NCBI GenBank assembly: GCA_000746015.1
Contig: JQKK01000009.1
Location: forward strand, 105,384-169,383
From: Lachnospiraceae bacterium MA2020
Lineage (GTDB): Bacteria; Bacillota; Clostridia; Lachnospirales; Lachnospiraceae
DNA: 64,000 bases
Direction of reading: 5' to 3'
The notes beneath the pieces are model-generated. The model saw only the letters and a list, made by a program, of their open reading frames with translations. It was not told where the DNA came from and ran no database searches. Positions 58,432 through 64,000 of the stretch are shown here, piece by piece (positions within the stretch are counted from its first letter, which is position 1; each line of letters opens with the position of its first letter). Position numbers and translations under genes: made by a program.

Positions 58432-58622
58432 TAAACGGCAGTAATGTTACCTTTCACATCTCATAAACCGTTTTAGCTAGTAATATTCTTTCTGCTAAGT
58501 TTAATGTTACAGACGATACGTTAAGATGAAGTATGTTAATTTGTGACGGAATACTTAGTAAGAATTGGGTTTGCTTAAGCGTTTTGGAATGAGATGATAT
58601 AGGACAACCATACTGCCGTTTA
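58432..58622. repeat. 191-bp imperfect palindrome, MITE-like
   Basis: The ends TAAACGGCAGTA (58432-58443) and TACTGCCGTTTA (58611-58622) are perfect 12-bp inverted repeats. Pairing continues inward with gaps: CATCTCAT (about 58457-58464) opposes ATGAGATG (58589-58596), and further inner blocks oppose each other. The outermost TA on both sides could be a TA target duplication, as made by IS630/Tc1-type elements. No coding capacity is seen. Other readings are a regulatory RNA hairpin or a long-range terminator for ppdK. Confidence 0.65.
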
Positions 58623-58982
58623 TGATTTTCAAATAATTTTAATATAAGGTACATAATAGTGAATGTTTTGTGTGTTTTGATGGTATTATAAAAGACTTTT
58701 TGCTGATATTTTCTTCAAGGGTTGATTATGGCTTTGCATTTTCGAGACAGTATGAGCTATGGAAATAAGATAATATAAAGTGTTGTAAACTAAATTGCTT
58801 AAAGCAAATAGTACTATCTTGATACAGGATGGAGTGAAGATATTGTACAATATATGAGAAGTGTTATTAAAAATTATAGGTTATGTTATAGTTTAGGATA
58901 CTTAAGGTGTAACTGATATGATAAAGATTTATAGACTTATTATCGATAGATTTATTTAATGTTTGATAAAAAGGAGAGAATT
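58623..58982 (+). other. A+T-rich non-coding stretch before the rnl operon
   Basis: 360 bases without a supported gene. It holds a candidate promoter, TTGATA (58819-58824) and TATTGT (58841-58846) with 16 bases between; a perfect 14-bp palindrome overlapping that -10 (ATATTGTACAATAT, 58840-58853); and a second candidate, an extended -10 TGA-TATGAT ending at 58922. Which promoter drives the operon cannot be told. Confidence 0.5.
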
Positions 58983-59822
58983 GTGAAATACTACGCAGTT
59001 AAGGAAGGGCGTAAGACAGGTATATTCACTTCGTGGGATGAATGTAAGAAACAAATAGTATGCTATAGCAATGCAAAATATAAGTCATTTTCAACCATTG
59101 AAGATGCAGAATTGTATATAAAAGGAAATGAAAATAATGATTTTCAAACTGAACTTATTGCCTATGTTGATGGAAGCTTTAATGAGCAACTTGGTAAATA
59201 TGCATATGGTTGTGTAATATTAAAAAATGACAAGATTTTATGTGAGTTATCGGGAGCTTTAGAAAATTATGAATATATTGAGATGAGAAATGTGGCTGGT
59301 GAACTTGAAGCTACGAAGCAAGCTATTAATTGGGCGATAAATAATAAAGCATCTAGCATAAGAATTATTCATGATTATGAAGGAATAGCTAGTTGGGCTG
59401 ATGGTACTTGGAGTGCTAATAAAAAAGGTACACAGGATTATGTGAATTTTATTAAAGACAAAAAAAAGAATATACAAATTGAATTTACCAAAGTAAAAGG
59501 GCATAGTGGTAATCAATATAATGAACTAGCGGATCAGTTAGCAAAGGCTGGATTTGATAAAGATAATTGTTTAAACTACTCTATTGAATATATAGATTTT
59601 TGTAAGAAAGCAAGTTTAAATTCTAAGGTATCTATAAATGTTAATGGAGTTGTATTCTCAGAAAAAATGTTGGTGAGTTTTGCTAAGCAAATATTAAAAT
59701 TGCAAGGTAATAAAAAAGTAACTATAAATAATTTACAATATAATGTAGGGGAAGGTACAGTTGATATAGTTTTTTCATCTTTAGTTCAAGATGGAAAAAA
59801 AATTAAGATAAAAATTATGTAA
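58983..59822 (+). CDS. RNase HI with viroplasmin domain and extra C-terminal segment
   Basis: A 279-residue protein that should cut the RNA strand of RNA-DNA hybrids. The N-terminal viroplasmin-type hybrid-binding domain (about 2-47) has KYYAVKEGRKTGIFTSWDEC. The RNase H domain (about 57-191) keeps all catalytic acids, Asp63 (YVDGSF), Glu107 (GELEA), Asp131 (IHDYEG) and Asp184 (ELADQLAK), plus His174. Residues about 195-279 are a further segment absent from ordinary RNase HI and unknown to me. GTG 58983 is chosen because AAGGAGAG lies just upstream and the domain begins there; ATG 58959 would put the ribosome binding site inside the gene. It is followed after 18 bases by the RnlA-like gene, in one operon, and is A+T-rich like its partners. 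Confidence 0.88.
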   Translation: MKYYAVKEGRKTGIFTSWDECKKQIVCYSNAKYKSFSTIEDAELYIKGNENNDFQTELIAYVDGSFNEQLGKYAYGCVILKNDKILCELSGALENYEYIEMRNVAGELEATKQAINWAINNKASSIRIIHDYEGIASWADGTWSANKKGTQDYVNFIKDKKKNIQIEFTKVKGHSGNQYNELADQLAKAGFDKDNCLNYSIEYIDFCKKASLNSKVSINVNGVVFSEKMLVSFAKQILKLQGNKKVTINNLQYNVGEGTVDIVFSSLVQDGKKIKIKIM

Positions 59823-59840
59823 TACGTAAAGGAGATATAT

Positions 59841-60971
59841 ATGCCAGAAAAACTTAAAATAGATAGATCAAAAATTAGAACAGAAATTATAAATAAGTGT
59901 ATGCAAGAAGGATATGAAAATTATAAGGTTGATAAATTAAAAAGCATAGATGGAAAGAGACATAGAATAGATATAAAAGTAGAAGAAATTCAATTCTTTA
60001 TAGATTTTTTCTTTAATAAAGACTACACAACCACTATTCAAGCGAATCAAGGGAAGAATATCGATATAAAAATGAAGTTTGTTGATTATTTATCTAATGA
60101 TGAGAATTTGAAAACGGCTGAGTTCGAAAAAGTTAATAGGGATTTTGAGAATGAATTTGATTCGACTAATAAATCAAATGATACCATAGTGTATAAGTAT
60201 CTTAAGAAGGATATTTTTGATGATTTGTTGGAATGTCTTGAAGCGAATGATATTTATAATGATACGAGTTATGTGCGTGATGAAAAAGATCAAAAAATAT
60301 GTAAAATTGTTGATAAGCAAGGAAATGAAGTTACCATTACTTATTATATAAAGGATAAAGGCTATACTATAATGATTCAAGGTAAGCCTAAAATGCTATT
60401 TGGAATATGTGTGGCTGAAATAGCCGATATGATAGATAGAGAAGAAAATATTGCGGCTTTAAACGAGTTTTATGGAACCGAAACAACATTGGATGATATT
60501 GAAAAACAGTTTGAGTCTATGTTTGTTAATTCCAAATCTTACATGAGCGATAAAATTAAAAAATCAGTTTGTCAGGCTTTACAGAATAGGAGAGATTTGG
60601 AAGAAAAATTTGATCCTTCTTATTTAGCTTATCCATCAATTAGGGCTGTTGAAGGGCACTTACGTTATGTGTGTGGGGGACTTTTTACTGGTACATCATT
60701 TGACTTTTTTAAAGTAACTGCACGAGATAGGTTTAATAATCCGATAAAATATGAATTAAAGAAAAAATATTATAATTACTTTGGAAATGATTCCAAAAAA
60801 ATTGATATTATAGGTAGAACTTATACTTATATGGCATTATATAGAAATAAGCTGTTCCATTGGGATAATCCAAATCCATTTGGAATAGATACAACTAAAG
60901 TTTTGAGTAGTAGTGAAGTTGACAAAACAATAATGGATGGGCTAAAATTAATTGAAGAATATTATTCTTGA
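59841..60971 (+). CDS. rnlA: RnlA-family toxin (HEPN endoribonuclease)
   Basis: A 376-residue protein matching the RnlA toxin family in length, layout and neighbours (E. coli RnlA has 357). RnlA degrades mRNA after phage infection. Two related beta-rich N-terminal units (about 30-90 and 115-195; compare YTTTIQ at 62-67 with YTIMIQ at 175-180) fit the N-terminal and repeated domains of RnlA. The C-terminal helical part (about 215-376) has the HEPN signature Arg335-x4-His340 (RNKLFH), with Glu271 in RAVEGHLRY as a probable third active-site residue. AAAGGAGA precedes the start. The downstream 122-residue gene is the RnlB-like antitoxin and the upstream gene is an RNase HI, the known cofactor of E. 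coli RnlA. Recognition is by motif and context, not by a search. Confidence 0.85.
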   Translation: MPEKLKIDRSKIRTEIINKCMQEGYENYKVDKLKSIDGKRHRIDIKVEEIQFFIDFFFNKDYTTTIQANQGKNIDIKMKFVDYLSNDENLKTAEFEKVNRDFENEFDSTNKSNDTIVYKYLKKDIFDDLLECLEANDIYNDTSYVRDEKDQKICKIVDKQGNEVTITYYIKDKGYTIMIQGKPKMLFGICVAEIADMIDREENIAALNEFYGTETTLDDIEKQFESMFVNSKSYMSDKIKKSVCQALQNRRDLEEKFDPSYLAYPSIRAVEGHLRYVCGGLFTGTSFDFFKVTARDRFNNPIKYELKKKYYNYFGNDSKKIDIIGRTYTYMALYRNKLFHWDNPNPFGIDTTKVLSSSEVDKTIMDGLKLIEEYYS

Positions 60972-61028
60972 CTTTCTTTTTTAATGAATGTACAATTACT
61001 AAATTATTATTTATAGGAGGAACATATT

Positions 61029-61397
61029 ATGTATAGTGCATATGAAATAATTGATTCAAAATGCAATAACTATAGATGTATTGTAATTCCTATTGCTATA
61101 AATAATCCACTAGCGAAAGTCGAAGATTTACAAAGTGAATTAAAAAGAAAGAAAATAAAATCAGGTAGTATTGTTTTTGATTTTATTTTTTCAGCAGGAA
61201 ACGGTGAAGAAAGATATGCTACGGTTAAGTACGATGGTTCTTTTGTAAATAATACATTTAAGTACATTGCATTAGGAAAAAGAGATCCTATACGTATTGC
61301 TAGTTCTGATTTCTTAAAAGATCATCTTGGCACAAATTTAAGTTGTATGCTTAATAAATCTCAAGTATTGTTATTGCAGAAAGGTGTTACATTATAA
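61029..61397 (+). CDS. rnlB: RnlB-family antitoxin
   Basis: A 122-residue protein directly after the RnlA-like gene; E. coli RnlB has 123 residues. It is soluble, beta-rich in the middle (SGSIVFDFIFSAGNGEERYATVKYDG) and ends with a short helix and strand. RnlB antitoxins bind RnlA and block it, and they are lost quickly when phage infection stops host transcription. It has its own strong AGGAGG ribosome binding site after a 57-base gap, which would allow extra antitoxin synthesis. Assignment rests on size, position and general similarity; direct sequence signatures for RnlB are weak. Confidence 0.78.
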   Translation: MYSAYEIIDSKCNNYRCIVIPIAINNPLAKVEDLQSELKRKKIKSGSIVFDFIFSAGNGEERYATVKYDGSFVNNTFKYIALGKRDPIRIASSDFLKDHLGTNLSCMLNKSQVLLLQKGVTL

Positions 61398-61480
61398 TAG
61401 CGAGTGGCTATATTTTTGTTTGGTCTCCTAAAGTTAAATAGGAATAATTTTGGAAGTTAAATTTATAAGTAATCGGTGAT

Positions 61481-61514
61481 AAAAGCAGATCGTTTATGGG
61501 GTCTGCTTTTATTT
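61481..61514 (+). terminator. Terminator downstream of the rnl operon
   Basis: AAAAGCAGA (61481-61489) pairs with TCTGCTTTT (61502-61510), followed by ATTT. A smaller hairpin, ATAGC-GAGTG-GCTAT then ATTTTT (61397-61417), sits right at the rnlB stop codon and may act first. Confidence 0.7.
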
Positions 61515-61576
61515 GCCACAAAATTCGAGTTTTTATTTTGTATTATTGATTTTATAAATCGTTAAGGTTTGTAGAG

Positions 61577-61831
61577 ATGTTTAAAAATTACAAGGTAGGT
61601 TTTGATATTTGGGGAGCATTGCTATTCCTGATTATAATGATACCTAATTTCATTTGGTTTGCAGTTCCTGCGCCTAATGACATATTAAGGACAGATTCAA
61701 TCACACAAATTCTTGATACAGTGGCATCTGTGTGTCAGGTATTAATGATTGTTCTTTTATGCATTTTAAAAAACAAAGATCAGGAAAAAATAAAGTTTTC
61801 ACGATGGATAATAGCTGTAATTATTTGTTGA
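61577..61831 (+). pseudogene. Membrane-protein gene truncated by the IS256-type element
   Basis: The open frame codes 84 residues with two hydrophobic helices (about 12-29 and 47-63) and a third beginning at the very end (WIIAVIIC), after which the frame stops within the first bases of the insertion element. It resembles the N-terminal half of small clostridial four- or five-helix membrane proteins of roughly 150 residues. The missing part is not found on the far side of the element, so material was also deleted. No good ribosome binding site is present. Confidence 0.65.
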
Positions 61832-63232
61832 GGCTTTGAAAAAATCTCTGTAAATTTAATATAGGACATTTATTACTGGGTCTTCTATGATAAAATTTTT
61901 TATTATCAAGGAGGCCCATTTTTATGGCAAACAAGAGACGCGATGTTTATAAGGCAAAACCAATGACAGAAGGAAAGAAGGCTGTAATCCAAGGATTACT
62001 CAATGAGTATGATATTCAAACAGCTGAGGACATTCAGGATGCTCTCAAGGATCTTCTTTCAGGGACAATTCAATCCATGCTCGAATCTGAAATGAATGAG
62101 CATCTAGGCTACGAGAAGTATGCTCGTGATGATGAGCCTAATTACCGCAATGGAACAAAGCCTAAGACTGTTAGAAGTAAATATGGCGAGTTTGAAGTTG
62201 ATGTACCACAAGACCGAAATAGCACATTTGAGCCAGCCATCGTAAAGAAAAGACAGAAAGATATTTCTGGTATTGAAGAACAGGTCATTGCTATGTATGC
62301 CAAGGGAATGACAACTACTCAGATTTCAGAAATGATTGAATCAATCTATGGATTTGAAATCAGCGAAGGCTTAGTTTCAGATATCACTGATAAGCTAATG
62401 CCACAGATTGAAGATTGGCAGAATCGCCCTTTATCGGCAGTATATCCAATCATTTTCATTGATGCTATTCATTTCTCAGTACGTAATGATGGAATTGTTA
62501 GCAAACTTGCAGCTTATGTTGTTCTCGGAATCAACGAGGATGGAATGAAGGAAGTTCTTTCCATCGAAGTTGGTGAAAATGAAAGTAGTAAGTATTGGCT
62601 AGGTGTTATAAATAGCCTTAAAAACCGTGGAGTTCAGGATATCTTAATCCTTTGCTCAGATGGTCTTACTGGCTTAAAAGAAGCCATCCAAGCAGCTTTC
62701 CCTAACACAGAACATCAGCGCTGCATTGTTCACATGGTTAGAAATACCCTTAAGTATGTCGCTAACAAAGACATGAAGGCTTTTGCTAAAGACCTTAAGA
62801 CAATCTACACTGCGCCAGATGAGAAGACAGCTCTCAAGCGTTTAGACGAAGTGACCAAGAAATGGGAGCCACTTTATCCTCATGCTATGAATCGTTGGCA
62901 TGATAACTGGGATGTAATTACTCCAATTTTCAAGTTCTCTATGGATGTTAGAACCGCATTTTACACCACTAATGCCATCGAGAGCTTAAATTCATGCTAC
63001 CGCAGATTAAACAAGCAAAGAAGCGTATTCCCAAGTTCACAGGCTCTGATGAAAGCCTTATATTTGGCAACTTTTGAGGCTACCAAGAAATGGACTATGC
63101 CAATCAGAAACTGGGGTAAAGTTCGAGGCGAACTTTCAATCATGTATTCTGGCAGACTTTCAGATTAATAAACAAAACCACTATCTCATTATGGGATAGT
63201 GGTTATTTGTGTAAACTGGAATTGTTTAACTC
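61830..63232 (+). mobile_element. IS256-family insertion sequence
   Basis: About 1.4 kb holding one intact IS256-family transposase gene. The likely ends start GAGGCTTTG (61830) and finish TTTAACTC (63232); the inverted repeats are poorly matched, so the boundaries are approximate. I found no 8-9 bp target duplication, which fits a deletion next to the element. A hairpin (AACCACTATC/GATAGTGGTT, 63176-63204) follows the transposase gene inside the element. Confidence 0.75.
61924..63168 (+). CDS. IS256 family transposase
   Basis: A 414-residue mutator-type DDE transposase, full length. The catalytic residues are Asp in IFIDAIHF, Asp in LCSDGLTGL and Glu in TTNAIESLN, with the family Cys-x2-His signature in RCIVHMVRN between them. 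AAGGAGG lies upstream of the start with 10 bases between. There is no frameshift or stop, so the element is probably able to move. Confidence 0.95.
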   Translation: MANKRRDVYKAKPMTEGKKAVIQGLLNEYDIQTAEDIQDALKDLLSGTIQSMLESEMNEHLGYEKYARDDEPNYRNGTKPKTVRSKYGEFEVDVPQDRNSTFEPAIVKKRQKDISGIEEQVIAMYAKGMTTTQISEMIESIYGFEISEGLVSDITDKLMPQIEDWQNRPLSAVYPIIFIDAIHFSVRNDGIVSKLAAYVVLGINEDGMKEVLSIEVGENESSKYWLGVINSLKNRGVQDILILCSDGLTGLKEAIQAAFPNTEHQRCIVHMVRNTLKYVANKDMKAFAKDLKTIYTAPDEKTALKRLDEVTKKWEPLYPHAMNRWHDNWDVITPIFKFSMDVRTAFYTTNAIESLNSCYRRLNKQRSVFPSSQALMKALYLATFEATKKWTMPIRNWGKVRGELSIMYSGRLSD

Positions 63233-63789
63233 TCCAAATCTATCTTTTTAATAGTGTCTTCTAAAATGGCTTCTCGTAATTCTGTAAGCCAAGAGGAAAA
63301 TGCTACCGTATCAAAAGCATAGGTCTTATTGAGCTCAAATTCATTTTCTGACCAAGTATCAATAGGTGATTCGTTATGCTGAATCAAGGCTTCTAGTTTA
63401 TCTAACGATTTATATAGCTTAGCTTCCTTGGTTTCTTGTGCATCCATTTCCTTATAGAGTTCAGCTATATCTTCAGATAATTCTGTAGGAAGCGATTTTA
63501 CCCATTGATTTAATAGTGAATCTTCAACTTCTCTATCAGAATCAGTCTTTATAAAGGTCGGTATGTCGCCCGTAAAACACTCCCCAAGATCATGTATAAG
63601 GCACATATCAACAACCTTGTTTATGTCTAAATCTTTGAATTCATGTCTTAATAAAAAGGCCATAAGCGAGATTCGCCAACTATGTTCGGCTACACTTTCC
63701 GTCCTACGTTTTGTTGTCGTGCAATGTCTTGGTGTATCTTTTAGTCTTTCTGCTACATGCAGTATTTCCAAGTACTCTCTAGCATTCAT
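63226..63789 (-). CDS. HD domain phosphohydrolase (YfbR/5'-nucleotidase-like)
   Basis: A 187-residue HD-superfamily protein. The metal ligands are His in SVAEHSWRIS, His-Asp in CLIHDLGECFTGDI and a later Asp near LYKSLDKLEAL. Relatives include the 5'-deoxynucleotidase YfbR, which hydrolyses dNMPs. A GGGAGGA ribosome binding site precedes the start. The last few codons and stop overlap the likely right end of the IS256-type element, so the C-terminal residues may be supplied by the insertion; the length is nevertheless normal. Confidence 0.85.
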   Translation of the reverse strand: MNAREYLEILHVAERLKDTPRHCTTTKRRTESVAEHSWRISLMAFLLRHEFKDLDINKVVDMCLIHDLGECFTGDIPTFIKTDSDREVEDSLLNQWVKSLPTELSEDIAELYKEMDAQETKEAKLYKSLDKLEALIQHNESPIDTWSENEFELNKTYAFDTVAFSSWLTELREAILEDTIKKIDLES

Positions 63790-63911
63790 AGTATCCTCCC
63801 TTTAATTATGCCTGTTTGATAAATTGTGATTCTTTTGATAAAAATATTACTACATTACACTTTCAAAATCCAAGTTTTTATTGACTTACAACATACAGAA
63901 CTGTATAGTCT

Positions 63912-63942
63912 AAAAAAGGAAGCAACCAGTCTGATTGCTCCC
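63912..63942 (-). terminator. Terminator of a gene entering from the right edge
   Basis: On the minus strand, GGGAGCAA and TTGCTTCC arms (one mismatch), with an inner CAG/CTG pairing, are followed by TTTTTT. Confidence 0.75.
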
Positions 63943-63958
63943 TCATAAATCTAAATTA

Positions 63959-64000
63959 TCATAGAAGTTCCATATTTACAGAAAAATTTTCATAGTCTCT
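63959..64000 (-). CDS. C-terminal end of an unidentified gene (partial)
   Basis: On the minus strand a frame is open from the window edge and ends RDYENFSVNMELL then TGA, 16 bases before a good terminator hairpin. Only 13 codons are visible, so the product cannot be named. The terminator directly after the stop codon is the main support. Confidence 0.45.
   Translation of the reverse strand, partial: RDYENFSVNMELL

Noticed and set aside
58432..58622. Retron-type non-coding RNA
   Set aside because: A structured palindrome near a defence operon suggested it, but there is no reverse transcriptase gene nearby.
58454..58654. 66-codon minus-strand frame within the palindromic element
   Set aside because: It has no ribosome binding site, and its composition follows from the inverted-repeat sequence.

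Overview
The window looks like a chromosomal stretch of a Lachnospiraceae bacterium (Clostridia, perhaps near Butyrivibrio, Pseudobutyrivibrio or Lachnospira). The gene order cysE-cysS-mrnC-rlmB-sigH is the Firmicutes order, the AddAB exonuclease replaces RecBCD, ribosome binding sites are strong AGGAGG types, base composition is moderate to low GC, and two large secreted GH43 proteins point to a gut or rumen fibre degrader. The family is an inference from gene content; no rRNA is present.

Layout. 0.1-1.1 kb: a P1-family peptidase (-). 1.4-9.6 kb: a two-gene arabinan/arabinoxylan operon (GH43-AbfB and a 2116-residue protein with two GH43 modules). 9.7-11.2 kb: two identical tRNA-Gly genes and ackA (-). 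11.4-17.2 kb: a DUF4317 protein, ispF, cysE, cysS, mrnC, rlmB and sigH. 17.2 kb: tRNA-Thr (-) with a long structured leader. 17.5-23.0 kb: a GGDEF sensor overlapping a solute-binding lipoprotein, uvrB and a YdjM-type membrane protein. 23.1-28.1 kb: two secreted proteins of unknown role, a MATE exporter, a DJ-1 protein and tRNA-Arg. 28.2-39.2 kb: hslO, nadE, addB-addA, a CPBP protease and a small membrane protein. 39.3-44.0 kb: guaB, a permease-like protein, vanZ, a SEC-C methionine aminopeptidase and asnA. 44.2-50.8 kb: a 2195-residue LRR/VWA surface protein containing a cysteine-peptidase-like domain. 50.8-58.4 kb: htpG under a CIRCE operator, a class A penicillin-binding protein and ppdK.

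58.4-64.0 kb is an accessory island, visibly richer in A+T. It holds a 191-bp MITE-like palindrome; a three-gene operon for an RNase HI with a viroplasmin domain, an RnlA-family HEPN toxin and an RnlB-family antitoxin; a membrane-protein gene cut off by an intact IS256-family element; an HD-domain phosphohydrolase; and the end of one further gene.

The most interesting item is the RNase HI-RnlA-RnlB operon. In E. coli, RnlA-RnlB is an anti-phage toxin-antitoxin pair that depends on the housekeeping RNase HI both for RnlA activity and for inhibition by RnlB. Here an RNase HI with an extra C-terminal segment is encoded in the same operon, which suggests a self-contained three-part defence module. 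Other items worth a second look are a CIRCE operator that also seems to form the terminator of the upstream penicillin-binding protein gene, a cysteine-rich tail on IspF, repeated structured modules in the tRNA-Thr leader, and the architectures of the two giant surface proteins.
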